Under the pieces are notes generated by a model. The model ran no database searches. It had not been told where the DNA came from and saw only the letters and a program-made list of their open reading frames with translations. From Inia geoffrensis (lineage: Eukaryota > Chordata > Mammalia > Artiodactyla > Iniidae): a stretch of DNA of 64,000 nucleotides. Positions 32,129 through 44,671 of the stretch are shown here, in pieces; positions within the stretch are counted from its first letter, which is position 1, and the number at the start of each line of letters is the position of its first letter. Location: the NCBI GenBank assembly GCA_036417435.1, contig CM070903.1, positions 86,690,001 through 86,754,000 of the forward strand, in the 5' to 3' direction. The translations under genes were made by a program, and so were the position numbers.

Positions 32129-32944
32129 TGAAGAAGAAAGAAAGAAACATTGTTATACCTTTTAAAGTTTTTCAAGTATTTACATTAAAAAGGGAGATAA
32201 TATTAATTACAGTAATCTTCTTGTTAATTAGGGATTTTTATAGTAATGATTTCCCTGGATGTTTTTATTAGTTACTCTATAACTTTTCATAATGTTAAAT
32301 ATGAGTTTTTTAGTTGATATATATATATATAAAAGACTAGGGCAGAATTTCCTAAACTTTCTTGGTAGTTTTTCACAGTGCCCGAAAGCCAAAGCAAATA
32401 CTTAGTAGTTTCATGTATTAAGTAGTAAGGTCCAGTGGACTTAGTAAGTATTTATGTCTTAACAATTTAGTGCCTTTGAAAAAAGTAATTCATATAAATT
32501 GAAAGAGAAAATATTTTCATTTTATTCCTAATCAGAATTACTTACTAGTGGGATGTGTATACCTACTGGCCACTGCAAAACTAATCAATCCTTGGAATCA
32601 GATTGGTTCCCACCACCTTTATTTCCTGTTCCACGTTGCTTTTAGTATAGTACTTGCTTTTTATCAAAGCAACCACAGAAAGCTCAGTTTTGCAAAGATA
32701 TGAAATAAATCAAAAGGAATGTAGAACAATCTAATGTTGAAACGATGAACTACCTGGGGCTGGCAGTTTGCACAGTGTCTGTGCAAAATATCAGACTATA
32801 AATATAAAATATCCCATGGTACCCCCTGTGAGTTCACTTTGGCACTCTGGGGCACCTCTGCACACAGTTTGGGAATCATGGGATTAGGGTATTATATATG
32901 ATAGCCTATCTTTTAGCAGAAGGTGTTTAAGTATTTAAACTGCA

Positions 32945-32945
<1 letters not shown>
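32129..32945. other. Unique AT-rich sequence
   Basis: No feature recognised. A short (TA)n patch lies near 32318-32331. Confidence 0.4.
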
Positions 32946-33011
<66 letters not shown>

Positions 33012-33026
33012 CAGACAGACAGAGAC
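32946..33026. repeat. Compound (GT)n(GA)n(GACA)n microsatellite
   Basis: About 16 GT units pass directly into GA units, one interrupted by AAA, then a few ACAG units. Confidence 0.97.
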
Positions 33027-34084
33027 GCTGTTATTTAGAAATCAAACTGCCTGTGGCTTTTTCTGTCTTCTAAGGGAGATGGCCTAATTCATGAGAAGGG
33101 CAAATCATCTCTCTTCTGTTCTTTTCCTCTTGATGAAGGGAAGAAGAAAGGGTGAGGCCCAGCACAAGAATGAATCTGTTGATAGGCAGTGGGATGCCAG
33201 AACCTAGTTTAGAATAGACTAAGAAGAACTGAACTGCTCTGCATAATAAAGTGAGCAGTTAAATAAAAGAGCGAGGTGGGAGACTAGACCTCCAATTAAC
33301 ACAAATGACTGCGGAGGTTTTTTTTAAGAATAGTGAAATCTGATATTCTACTTTATGTTACTGGGTTATGAACCCAAACCATCTCCGCAGACCTTCAGTG
33401 TAGAATGCTCTACACACATGCCTTATGTGAGTGTTTTTTTGGTGAAAATCAAGGAGGGCTGAGGTTTACCCTTGGATCATTCCAGAAGAGATGAGTGATG
33501 ATGCACTCATCACAGTAGGAAGTGATGATTCAGGAGTGACATTGAGAACTCTGTGGAGGTAGGCTCTCAAAGCCAGATGGGACCATTACAACCAAATCAC
33601 CAGGAATGCCCAGAAAGCTTGGAGAGGATAAGGATGGGGGTTTGATAAGAGATGCTGAGAGGCTGATTTAAGGCATGGTAGATCATGAGGGACTAAGCAA
33701 AGGACCACAGCTTGGAGGTAGTGGGAAGAAGTCATTAATGCAGAAACTGGGGTTCTGCAGCTAGTGTCAATCTAGTGGGAAAAGCCAAGGTTGGAGACTA
33801 AAGTGTTTTTGTTGAGTCAAGAGACCCAGTCCCAATTAGAGGGCCAAGGTAGGTGTGTAGTCTGGATCCATAGACAGAAGTGGCATAAATCATGACCTAA
33901 AAAAGCAGAACTGGCAGCGAAGATTGTGTATCAGATACTTGCCAGAATCAGGGGTGATTTTCTCCATTGGTCATGCCTAATTTTGGTCCTATTAGACAAG
34001 CAATGACACAGCAATTCAGTACTGCAAGAGACCCAGAGGCGAAAGAGTTGTTTTATGTCTCAGTTATTGTATACACAAGACATT
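33027..34084. other. Unique sequence
   Basis: About 1 kb without a recognised repeat or exon. Confidence 0.35.
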
Positions 34085-34461
34085 ATGATATCCAACACAG
34101 TTTCATAATAAAAACACTCAGAAAACTAGGAATAGAAGGGAACTTCCTCAACATTATATAGGGCATTAATTGAAAAACCCACAGCTAACATATTTAATGG
34201 TGAAAGACTGAAATCTTTCCCCCTAAGATCGGGAACTACTAGTTTTTCATTGTTGTACTAGAATTTCTAGCCAGAGCAATTAGACCAGAAAAAAGGAAAT
34301 TCAAGGCATGCACATCAGAAAGAAGGAAATAAAACTATCTTTATTCAGAGATGACATGATACTATGTATAGAAAATCCCAAAGAATACACAAGAAAACAA
34401 CTAGTGTTAATGAATGAATGTGGCAAAGTCGCAGAGTATAAAACCAACTCACAGAAATCAG

Positions 34462-34482
34462 GTGTGTGTGTGTGTGTGTGTG
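34462..34482. repeat. Short (GT)10 run in L1
   Basis: GT run of 21 bases within ORF2 sequence of the old L1. Confidence 0.9.
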
Positions 34483-34740
34483 CAACAAAAATGAACAATC
34501 CAAAAAAGGAAATTAAGAAGGCAGTTCCATTTACAATAGCATCTAAAAGAATATAAGACTTAGGAATAAATTTGACCACAAAGTGAAAGACTTGTATACT
34601 GAAAAATATAAAAAATGCAAAAATAAATTAAAGAAGATCTAAATAAATGGAAAGACATCTTGTGTTCATGGATAGAAAGACAATGTTGTTAAGATGTCAG
34701 TACTATTCAAAGCTATTCACAGATACAATGCAATTCCTAT

Positions 34741-34961
34741 AAAAATTCTAGGGCTTCCCTGGTGGCACAGTGGTTGAGAGTCCGCCTGCCGATGCAGGGG
34801 ACAGGGGTTCACGCCCCGGTCCGGGAGGATCCCACATTCCGCGGAGCGGCTGGGCCCGTGAGCCATGGCCACTGAGCCTGCGCGTCCGGAGCCTGTGCTC
34901 CGCAACGGGAGAGGCCACAACAGTGAGAGGCCCAAGTACTGCAAAAAAAAAAAAAATTCTA
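34741..34961 (+). mobile_element. CHR-1-type SINE, sense, inside L1
   Basis: Body 34751-34951 with the usual head and an A-tail. A 10-bp direct repeat 'aaaaattcta' (34741-34750 and 34952-34961) flanks it. Confidence 0.95.
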
Positions 34962-36493
34962 ACAGCCTTTTTTTTTTCAGAAATGGAAAAGCCAATCCTC
35001 AAATTCATATGGAATTGTAAAGGACCCAGAATAGCTAAAACAATCTTGAAAAACAAGAACAAAGTTGGAGGACTCCCATTTCCTGATTTCAAAACCTAGT
35101 ACAAAGCTGCAATAATCTAAACAGTGTAGTATTGGCATTAGGATAGATACATAGGCCAATAGACTAGGATTGAGAGTCAGGAAATAAACATATGTGGTCA
35201 ACTGATTTTTGACAAGTGTGCCAAGGCCATTTAATGGAGAAAGAAGAGCTTCCTCAACAGATGGTAATGGGACAACTGGATTTCCACACGCAGAAGAATG
35301 AAGTTGGACTCCTACCTCATACTATATACAAAAATTAACTCAAAATGGATCAATGACACAAAACACACAAGCAACAAAAGAAAAAATAGATAAATTTGAC
35401 TTCATTAAAATTGAAGTTTTGTGAATCAAAGGACATTATCAAAGTAAAAAAAAAATAACCCACAGAATGGGAGAAGTTATTTACAATGATATATCTGATA
35501 AGGGTTTAATATCAAGAATATATGAAGAACTCTTAGAACTCAGCAACAAAAAGACAACCCAATTAAAAAATATGCAAAGGACTTAAATAGACATTTCTCC
35601 AAAGAAGATGTACAAATTATGAATAAGCACATAAAAGAGGCCCAACATTATCAGCCAATAGGAAAGTGCAAATAAAAACCACAACGAGATACCACTTCAC
35701 ACCTACTAGGATGGCTATAATAAATTACAAAAACAAAATAACAAGTATTGGTGAGGATGTGGAGAAATTTGAATCCTCATACATTGCTGGTGGGAATGTA
35801 AAGTGGTTTAGTGGCTGTGGAAACCAGTTTGGAGGTTCCTTAAAAAGCTAAACACAGAATAACCACATGACCCAGCAATTCAACTCCTAGGTATATACCC
35901 AAAATAATTGAAAACGGATTCAAACAGATACTTGTACACACTGTAGAATTATTCACAGTAGCCAAAAGTTTGAAACAACCTGAGCACCATCAACAGATTA
36001 ATGGATAAGTAAAATGTGATATATAAATACAATGAAATATTATTCAGCCATAAAAAAGAATGAAGTTATGATACATGCTACAACATAGATGAACCTTAAA
36101 AACATTATGGTAAGTGAAATAAATCAGACACAAAAGGACAAATATTGCATGAGTCCACTTACGTGAAATATCTAGAACAGCCAAATTCATAGAGACCAAA
36201 AGAATAGAAGTTATCAGGGGCTGGGGGAAGGGAGAGTGGGGAGTTATTGCTTAATGAGTACAGAGTTTCTATTTGGGGTGATGAAAAAGTTTTGGAAATA
36301 TATAGTAGTGATGGTTGCACAACTTTGCGAATGTAATTAATATGAACGAATTGTACATTTTAAAATTATTTTATGTTGCATATATTTTACCACAATAAAA
36401 ATGTACCCCCAAATTTGGGCAATATTATTTAGGGAAGCAAAGGAGCAGATAAGTATCAGAAAAATGAACCTGTATTTTAGGATCTTGGAGTTC

Positions 36494-36699
36494 TTTTTTT
36501 TTTTTTGCGGTACGTGGGTCTCTCACTGCTGTGGCCTCTCCCGTTGCGGAGCACAGGCTCCGGACGCGCAGGCTCAGCAACCATGGCTCACGGGCCCAGC
36601 TGCTCCGCGGCACGTGGGATCTTCCCCGACCGGGGCACGAACCCGTGTCCCCTGAATCGGCAAGCGGACTCTTAACCACTGCGCCACCAGGGAAGCCCA
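36494..36699 (-). mobile_element. CHR-1-type SINE, antisense
   Basis: T-run, 'gcggtacgtgggtctctcac', ending 'ccaccagggaagccc'. No clear flanking direct repeat. Confidence 0.93.
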
Positions 36700-37585
36700 C
36701 CATTTACTGTTTTCCTTATTTTTTCCCGAGGGTCTATGAAAGAGAGCTTGATCAAGGGTTCCTAAGAACAGATTGTGATATAGGAGATCTGTTTATCTGG
36801 AGTCTGGGAGTTGGAATAAAGGGTCTTTGGGGCCAACAAGACAGGCTGTAGGAGATGGTAGTATGTGGGCTCTGTAGGAGAGAGCTGGAGCAATGGAGTC
36901 AGACCCAGCTACTGGGTGTCTGAGCAGCAGGTCATTTGCTGGGGGAGGTAGGGTGATAAGAGCAAAGCTACTGTTGATCCTGAGTCAATCTTCTGTTACC
37001 TGTCTGAAATCCTTCTTAAGTGAAATGGATTTAAATAAACGAGTAATAAATAACTCATACTTCCTACTTGGAGCTGAATATATACATAGCTGAACCTACA
37101 GGTGGAGGCAAGGAGACAGCCTGGGCTAAAGGCAAATGGTACAGGAAGAACCATAAGTGCTCTTATGTATGTGAAAACATATTGTCAGTGATGAAGCATT
37201 AATCAAACCTTAGTTATCTGGTTATTCATGGATGCAGAATTTAAGAGCTATTTCTCAGTAGAAGGATCTGGTCATCTTTGGAGTCCTGATGGTAAAACAA
37301 AAGATGAAAATAACCTCATCTTTTAATATCTCACTGCAACATAGTGAGAATTGGGGTCTTGAGAGGAAGAAACCAAGGTTTAAATGGTCATGTTTTTAAT
37401 CTAGGAAAAAAAGAAAACTTCCCTGGTTTTAATAACTAACTTTAGACTTCTAAAAATGTTTATCATCTGTAGTCTTAGGAAAAAACCTCCTACAAAATAA
37501 AGATGTCCTGTACAGCATAACCCAAACTAGATTTGGAGTTGTCCTGGTAAAGAAGGATATTTATTTGGAGCAACCATTACTTGCC
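36700..37585. other. Unique sequence
   Basis: No repeat or exon recognised. Confidence 0.35.
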
Positions 37586-37589
37586 TTAG

Positions 37590-37840
37590 TAGCCAAGAGC
37601 TAATATTGAGAGTTTACCATATGCTAGGAAATGTTCCAGGTACTTTAAATGCATCAAGTTGTTTAACACTCCTAACTTTCTCTTAGTTAGGTCCTACTAT
37701 CACGCCCACCCTAAAGATGAAGAAACTGAAGAAAGGCGAGACCAAGTAACTTGCCCAAGAGCCTGCAGCAAGTCACAGTTTAAACGCCAGCAGTCTGGCT
37801 CCGGAGTCTGTACTCCTAACCACTGCATTATCCCCTTTTT
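37590..37840 (-). repeat. MIR SINE, antisense
   Basis: Reversed MIR: 'gagagtttaccatatgctag', 'gatgaagaaactgaagaaag', 'gaccaagtaacttgcccaag', 'cagtctggctccggagtctg'. The open frame across 37659-37868 is an artefact of this repeat. Confidence 0.85.
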
Positions 37841-37910
37841 CACAACTAAAAAGAAAGGCCTCTGTTGATAGGGAGAAGTGGTGCCAAATCAGTACTTCCA
37901 AAGAGTGATC

Positions 37911-38533
37911 CAAAAGACATTGGTCCTAGCCCGGAGATGGAAACAACCTAAGTGTCCATCATCGGATGAATGGATAAAGAAGATGTGGCACATATATACA
38001 ATGACATATTACTCAGTCATAAAAAGAAACGAAATTGAGCTATTTGTAATGAGGTGGATGGACCTAGAGTCTGTCATACAGTGAAGTAAGTCAGAAAGAG
38101 AAAGACAAATACCGTATGCTAACACATATATATGGAATTTAAGGGAAAAAAAAAGTCATGAAGAACCTAGGGGTAAGACAGGAATAAAGACACAGACCTA
38201 CTAGAGAATGGATTTGAGGATATGTGGAGGGGGAAGGGTAAGCTGTGACAAAGCGAGAGAGTGGCATGGACATATATACACTACCAAATGTAAGGTAGAT
38301 AGCTAGTGGGAAGCAGCCACATAGCACAGGGAGATCAGCTCGGTGGTTTGTGACCACCTAGAGGGGTGGGATAGGGAGGGTGGGAGGGAGGGAGACGCAA
38401 GAGGGAAGAGATATGGGAACATATGTATAACTGATTCACTTTGTTATAAAGCAGAAACTAACACACCATTGTAAACCAATTATACTCCGATAAAGATGTA
38501 AAAAACCCAAAAAAAAACAAAAGACATTGGTCC
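37911..38533 (+). mobile_element. 5'-truncated young L1, sense, with 16-bp target duplication
   Basis: Body 37927-38517 (591 bp) begins in the C-terminal ORF2 region ('cggagatggaaacaacctaa') and ends 'ccgataaagatgtaaaaaac'. A perfect direct repeat 'caaaagacattggtcc' (37911-37926 and 38518-38533) flanks it. Low divergence suggests a recent insertion. Its 3' UTR subtype differs from that of the full-length copy at 22338. Confidence 0.96.
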
Positions 38534-39714
38534 CTCAATATGTTTCATGGCAAAAAAAGGGGTCCACTGGTGAAACACTGAACATTATATACCCCTCTTC
38601 CCATTGCAAATCCATAGTAAGTACTAGTATTAAAGGCTCTATTAAGTTTCATCATAAATAAATCTTTTCATAATTTATTTCACCCAGCACAGGATCTTCA
38701 TTTGTATAGTATCTATTACTGTATCTCAGAATAGGTACTATATAAACTATATCTGAGAAATGTTGTGTTAAAATGCATTAATAACTGGCTATGTTACAAA
38801 ATAACTCTTGCTAACAGTTTGAGAACCATATGTCGTTAGCTAGCAAGGCAAACCCATTATTTGGATTTAGTGAAACGGGCTTTAAAGTTAAAACCTTACA
38901 TTGTTCCTTGATTAGGGAAATATTCTCCATATTAGATTTTTCTTTTTTCCAGGTTATAGGGATCTCTTTTTTATTCTTTTACTTTTATTTTGCTTTCCCC
39001 ATATTCTTCTGGTCTTATGCTGGTCTACATTGGCTTTAGTCACTTTCTTATTTCAGGACTTTTTACTATTTATAGATTAGTTTTAGACTCTGATAATGGA
39101 ATCTCTCAAAATTCACTTAAAGGTGCAAGTCTTTATCAACTGATTTTCATGAAAATTTCTTCTTTTTAATACCGAAAATAAGAGAAATGACTTGTCTTTA
39201 AATATGTGTCTTGTGTCTGTGTTGCTGACATGCTGTCTTAATGAGAGAGAGATGGTTAGAGTCTCCCTTTTTGGCTACAAGAGTCATGTCTGAATTGGCT
39301 GTTGAATTGAAAATGGATTTCCCCACATGGCCAGAAACATAAGCACTGTGAAATATTCCATCCTTCTGTCCTGCCCCTACCTCCCACCTTCACCCCCTAC
39401 CCCCTAATATTGCCCTGTCCAATTTGTCAGGATATAGTCTTTTTAAACCACTTTATTCTGCATTTACGGTCTTTACATTGCTTTCTGTATGACTGATATT
39501 ACTACTGGGTAACACATGATAGTTTCCTTTTTATTATGTGGTGATATTCTCTCTCCACTAATGTTCTGATAGCTTAGAACATTTTTCTAATTATTTTGAG
39601 CTTGAACACTTCTCATAACTAAGTTACTAGCTCTTGTTTCTTTCTATATCCTTTGTCCATTTATATATATTTTTTCATGTTCATTTATAAAATCTTATTT
39701 TTTTAATCCATTAA
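38534..39714. other. Unique sequence
   Basis: No feature recognised in about 1.2 kb. Confidence 0.35.
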
Positions 39715-39890
39715 AGACAGGCTGTGTTTGAATCTTAGTTCCACAATTCACTAACTGTGTGTCTTGGGCAGCTTATTTAAACTTTCTGTATCTCTGTCTG
39801 CTTACCTATGAAGTGAGGTTAATAACATCTACTTCCCAGAGTTCTTATAAACATTAAAGGAGTTAATATATGTAAAGTGTCTGGCTGTGG
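39715..39890 (+). repeat. MIR SINE, sense
   Basis: 'cacaattcactaactgtgtg', 'tcttgggcagcttatttaaa', 'cttacctatgaagtgaggtt' and 'gtaaagtgtctggctgtggc' follow the MIR order. Confidence 0.85.
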
Positions 39891-39894
39891 CAGA

Positions 39895-40290
39895 TGCAGC
39901 GTATGGGTTCACCATCCATTTCATTTTCCTTGTCATGGAGCTAAACTATATTTCTCAGCTCCCCAAGATCTAGGTAAAGCCATATGACTAAGTCTCACCA
40001 ATGTAATGTAAAGGGAAGTGATATGTCACTTTACAGGCTGAAGTAGGAAGGAGTCCTCTCTATTTCACCATTACTGCTATGAGTGAGAGACTCAGATGGC
40101 AAAGTTGCAGAATGGAAGGAAACTATTTTCTTGAATCATCAGTTAGAGGAAAGCCACAAAGAAGAGCCACTGGACCCATATCAAACTCTTGATATCTAGC
40201 AGATATTTTTTTATTAAGAACTGGGATTTGGGGGTTTACTGATTGTAGCAGCTAGAGTTATTTACCTGTCCTCACATTTGCACATGGTAG
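39895..40290 (+). repeat. Possible ancient DNA-transposon-like repeat, family undetermined
   Basis: 'gccatatgactaagtctcac', 'caatgtaatgtaaagggaag' and the end 'tttactgattgtagcagcta' resemble a mammalian repeat that carries a 'catgtgactagttctggcca' block and a 'gttacagcagctgaacc' end. Assignment is from memory and uncertain. Confidence 0.3.
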
Positions 40291-40702
40291 ACAAGGAATA
40301 GAAGCTATGACCATTATTATTGTTCTTCACCATCAAAAGTAATGGCCAGTGTTAGCTTTAGACTTTAATGATACTTAATATTCATTGGCCAGATGAACTA
40401 AAACAATTTCCTTCTGACTCTGAAAACTTCTCTCTGTACCCTACTTAAAAAATTGTATATTCTCAGGATGATGTTTTCACAAGAAGTATGAAGAAGTTTA
40501 ATATTTTATATTTAAGTTTTATTTCTTTAAGGTCTCCACTTAACCTGAACTCTTTAATGCCACTGTCTCTTATTCATCTGAATAACTGATTCCATGAAAA
40601 GGAAATTAATACAATATGTTGGTGGAAGGTACTGATTAGTAAAGTTTGGTCTATAGCTGTAAATCTGATTGGACATAATTTGGGATATTTATACCCCAAA
40701 TA

Positions 40703-40730
40703 TTTGTTGGTGTATATATACACCAACAAA
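40703..40730. repeat. Perfect 28-bp palindrome
   Basis: The 14-base arm 'tttgttggtgtata' is followed at once by its exact reverse complement, with no spacer. It ends within the left copy of the target duplication of the adjoining SINE, and the central TATATA lowers melting. Cruciform extrusion is possible but untested. Confidence 0.95.
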
Positions 40731-40963
40731 CTTAAGTACGGGGTCTTCCCTGGTGGCGCAGTGGTTGGGAGTCCGCCGGCCGATGCAGGGGGCATGGGTT
40801 CGTGCCCCGGTCCGGGAGGATCCCACATGCCGCGGAGCAGCTGGGCCCGTAAGCCATGGCCGCTGGGCCTGTGCGTCCGGAGCCTGTGCTCCGCAACAGG
40901 AGAGGCCACAGCAGTGAGAGGCCCACGTACCGAAAAAAAACAAAAAAAACCCAACTTAAGTAC
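40729..40963 (+). mobile_element. CHR-1-type SINE, sense
   Basis: Body 40740-40952, GC-rich with a well-preserved head and 'ggttcgtgccccggtccggg'. An 11-bp direct repeat 'aacttaagtac' (40729-40739 and 40953-40963) flanks it. Confidence 0.95.
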
Positions 40964-41859
40964 AGGGACATGTGATCCTTGTTAAAGTAATTTATTCACA
41001 GACAATGAATAGGTATAAAATGTCTAAAGTACTGCTTAGGTAGAACAATTTAACCTCATTAACACCCACAGCCCTCGTATAGTCCATGTATATATTTCTG
41101 GGAATAAGAAACAACTTCAAAATGTTCTGATATGAACTATTTTATTATTATTTTAAAAAATACTTTAGGAATCCATTCAGTAGCCAGCATTTTGTGAATC
41201 TGACAGTACCCAGCGGAGGTGAATGGAAGGGGGCAGAGGGCAAAGGAAAAGGCTGGAATGGTTCATCTTGGTTGAATTAATTGTGTTTTTTCACAGTGAG
41301 CTCTGGGGGATTCTCCTACTTTTCCTTTCAACCTCCTGTCCCTTCCTTTCTCATCTGTTCTTCCCGTTCCTCTTTCCCAGATTTTTCACAAAGGAAAAAT
41401 GGCCCAAAGGGCTGTGCCGTATAATTAGGTGTCAGAAGGCTGAAATCTTTATTGTTCCTTTCCCTGGATTTCTTCAAGGGCGGTCATGACTAATTAACTG
41501 TGAACATGGGAGTAAGGAGGACATCTTGTCAGAAATGAGGCATATTTGGGGTCGATGACTTTCATATACACAAAAAAGGCATGCCAACTTTAATTTAAAA
41601 TACTAAGCGCAAGTAGCAAGTACAATTAGTAAATGAGTAATTGTATTTCCATATTAATATCTCATTTGGCCTTCACTGCAGCCTTCTCCGTGAAATGTTT
41701 TAAAAATAATCTTTCTTTTATTGAAGAAAATACAAGTTCAGAGCTGTTGTAAAATGGTAAGAGCCAATAGAGCCAGTATGTGCTGCTAAAACCTGTCTCC
41801 TGACTCTACCGTGCTAATATTCAGATGGACCAAAAATAATGGAGAACCTACTGTGGCCA
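40964..41859. other. Unique sequence
   Basis: No feature recognised. An 88-codon plus frame (41223-41489) is pyrimidine-rich and not family-like. Confidence 0.35.
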
Positions 41860-42055
41860 AGTGCCACTTTAACTTCTGTGAGACCTTTGCCAAGTTACTT
41901 AATCTTTCTGTACTTTAGTTTCCTCATCTTTAAAGTGGGGATAATAATACTAAGTTTATGGGGTTGCTGGCGGATTAAATGAATTAATCTCAATAGATTC
42001 CTGAGAAGGGTGTCTGGCATATAGCATATATTCAGTAAGTGTAAGGTACTATAAT
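41860..42055 (+). repeat. MIR SINE, sense
   Basis: 'gagacctttgccaagttact', 'tttcctcatctttaaagtgg', 'ggataataatactaagttta', 'gtgtctggcatatagcatat'. Confidence 0.88.
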
Positions 42056-42344
42056 ATAATGTGGCAATTATCAGTAGTATTTCTAACTAGTAAGTGGAAG
42101 AATTTGGTTTTTAAAACAAGGTCTTTTAACTCCACACTAAGTGCTCTTTTAATCATAGCACAATTGTCTCAGATTGCTTCACTATTCCCCAAAAGTCATT
42201 TAGGTGTCATATGGCATCACAGAAACACACAACTGAATAAAATTAATACTATATATTATATCAATATAGTTAATTTAGCACTAAAATGCTAAGCAGCTAC
42301 TTAAAAATTATAAGTATACACCAAAGTACATGGTAGTTTTCCTC

Positions 42345-42475
42345 ACCTTTAAAAAATGTATATATTGTAGTAAAATTCACCCTCAAGTGTATAGTTTTGA
42401 GTTTTGACAAATGCATACAGTTGTATAACTACTGTACAGAACAGTTCTTACAGTTTACTTTTGAGTAGAATCTTA
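42345..42475 (-). repeat. Old L1 fragment, antisense
   Basis: 'gtagtaaaattcaccctcaa' and 'gtgtatagttttgagttttg' resemble the reversed L1M 3' UTR motif 'taaaattcaccattttaaag'. Short and diverged. Confidence 0.45.
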
Positions 42476-42559
42476 TATGAATATTCTAGAAGGAATTTTT
42501 CTAACTTTAGAAGCCAGTGTAAGCACATCTCCTTGATTCAGGGACATAAAAAATACTTG

Positions 42560-42700
42560 ACACTTGGATAATAATTCTCATTCATTTATTAATTGACTCA
42601 AGAAGTATTTACCGAGTTTTTTCTACATGTATAGCATTGTGTTGTTATTTATAAAGATGAAGAAGAAGTGTCCCCAGGTTTACTGCCTTCAAAAGAAGAG
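42560..42700 (-). repeat. L2 3' end, antisense
   Basis: 'attcatttattaattgactc', 'aagtatttaccgagtttttt' and 'tataaagatgaagaagaagt' match the reversed L2 3' terminus. Confidence 0.6.
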
Positions 42701-42904
42701 AATGTAACAGTTTTGTTTTACACTTCTACCTAACAGATAAATCAGGAGAGGGAAATAATAGGCCTTTTCGTAAATTCACTTTAAAAAGAGTGCATGAAAA
42801 GAAGGATGACAAAGTGTCAATTCTTCTCTAATTAGCATGTATTAAAACAATAATATCCTCTCTCCCTATAAGACCTACAACTCAGTTTAATTTCTTGAAT
42901 ATTT

Positions 42905-43140
42905 GTTGTAGACAGCACATCACTGGGTAGACACAGTCTTTGTCCTCAAGCAGTTTGTAGCTTTGTAGAGCAGATAATTGTAATACAAGGCAGAAAATGA
43001 TCAAAGGCACAAAATGGTATGTATTCAGAAACAGGTGGGGACTGCTGTGGTGGGAGAATCCATAAAGACTTCATAAAAGACGTAGTGTTCAGAGAGGGTC
43101 TTGAAAAGGTGAAAAAGCTATTGATGGAGGGAGGAGAAAA
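42905..43140 (-). repeat. L2 fragment, antisense
   Basis: 'tctttgtcctcaagcagttt', 'agagggtcttgaaaaggtga' follow the reversed L2 3' region. Probably continues the L2 at 42560. Confidence 0.55.
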
Positions 43141-43160
43141 GTTTAGTATTCTGTAAAGCT

Positions 43161-43352
43161 GCTGCACTGTCCAACTAGCTGCACTAGCTACGTGTGGTTA
43201 TTAATTCCAATTAAAATTAAATAAAAATTAAAATATGCCTCCTCAGTCCAACTAGTAACATTTCCAATGTTTAACAGCCACACGTGGCTAGTGGCTACCC
43301 ATATTGAACAGGATAGAGTAGAACATTTCAGAAATACTCTATTGGATAGTGT
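43161..43352. mobile_element. hAT-Charlie-type MITE
   Basis: Ends 'gctgcactgtccaacta' and 'ctattggatagtg' are inverted-repeat termini (gtccaata / tattggac), and the interior contains 'agccacacgtggctagtggc'. Family known in mammals, exact name uncertain. Confidence 0.7.
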
Positions 43353-43360
43353 TTCCATAG

Positions 43361-44290
43361 AAGGAACGGCAGTGGAAAGATCAGGAGGTGGGAACAATGA
43401 ATTACCCAAATCTCTGCTCAAGTCCTTGAACAAAATACCAGAAATAATGGTATATCCATGTATTTCCTCCCCAAATATAAATTGGAAATACATGCCTATG
43501 TAAAGATCAATGACTCAGTTTTTTCACTGGCTGGTCTGATTCAATAGTCATGCTGAGTTCATACTATAAATCAATAATGAAGACATAAAACCTAACAGGC
43601 CTATCTAATTGCTCCATCCATCTGAGCATGCAGATCACAGTGGCTGAAAGCCAGGCCCTAGGGCCCAGCCAAGTGTGGTGCTGCTGTTTCTTCTGGCAGG
43701 GACCTGTTAGCTGACTGGGTCCAAACCAAATGGCTTGGGCCTGTCACAGTTGCAATTCCCTAAGAACATGCTCACTATTAAATCACTGGCTTCTTTAGAA
43801 CTAGTGGCAGTATCCACTGTAAAACCTGAAGGTAGGTAGAGGTTTGAGGGAAACTATGACTCAGAGAAACAAGTCCTGCTGTACGAATATGGATGAATTG
43901 AGCCATGTGTGACGTTAGTCACTGATAAATTTGTGAAGGTGCAGGCTTCAGCCTTTTGATAAGAGTTGCTGTCCACACTGTCAGAAGGGTAGTTCAGCCA
44001 AATGAGTTGTAGTGGTGTTTTTACAGAGCCAGTCAGGTCATCATTTGTCTGGGGTCCAAATGGACAGAGGTGTGTAGGGATAGGAAACCATGTATCAAGG
44101 CTTTCTAAATCTATAAGAATCTAAAATGTGTGCTTTCATTAGTTTAAAAAAAGCCTAGAAAATCAATCATCTGGGGAAATCAAAGGCAGCCCTGGATATA
44201 CTGAATCCATACTTTTTGGTTACGTGGTTCCTCTTAATTTTAGATCTAATCATTGCTTACAACTTGACTTTGATTCCTTTAAAATATTAT
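43361..44290. other. Unique sequence
   Basis: No feature recognised. Confidence 0.35.
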
Positions 44291-44291
44291 T

Positions 44292-44671
44292 CAATACTAA
44301 TTGACTTTTTAAAAAATTTATTTATTTATTTTTGGTTGCATTGGGTCTTTGTTGCTGCACATGGGCTTTCTCTAGTTGCGGCGAGCGGGAGCTACTCTTC
44401 GTTGCGGTGCATGGGCTTCTCATTGCCGTGGCTTCTCTTATTGCAGAGCACAGGCTCTAGTCGCGTGGGCTTCAGTAGTTGTGGCACACGGGCTCAGTAG
44501 TTGTGGCTCACGGGCTCTAGAGCACAGGCTCAGTAGTTGTGGAGCACGGGCATAGTTGCTCCACAGAATGTGGGATCTTCCTGGACCAGGGCTCGAACCC
44601 GTGTCCCCTGCATTGGCAGGCAGATTCTTAACCACTGCGCCACCAGGGAAGCCCAATACTAATTGACTTTT
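44292..44671 (-). mobile_element. CHR-type SINE (long form), antisense
   Basis: Body 44310-44653 with an ATTT tail, 'ggttgcattgggtctttgtt' and three 'gggctcagtagttgtgg'-like units. A perfect 18-bp direct repeat 'caatactaattgactttt' (44292-44309 and 44654-44671) flanks it. Confidence 0.97.

Larger units (their letters stand above)
34085..36412 (+). mobile_element. Old 5'-truncated L1, sense, SINE-interrupted
   Basis: Starts inside the RT domain ('tccaacacagtttcataata'), carries 'LSLFRDDMILCIENPKEYT' (34308-34556; the family motif FADD reads FRDD at 34344-34355), a TG microsatellite, ORF2 C-terminal remnants, and an L1MB/MC-like 3' end ('tagtgatggttgcacaactt', 'tttaccacaataaaaatg'). Many stops. 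An old, inactive copy. Confidence 0.85.
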
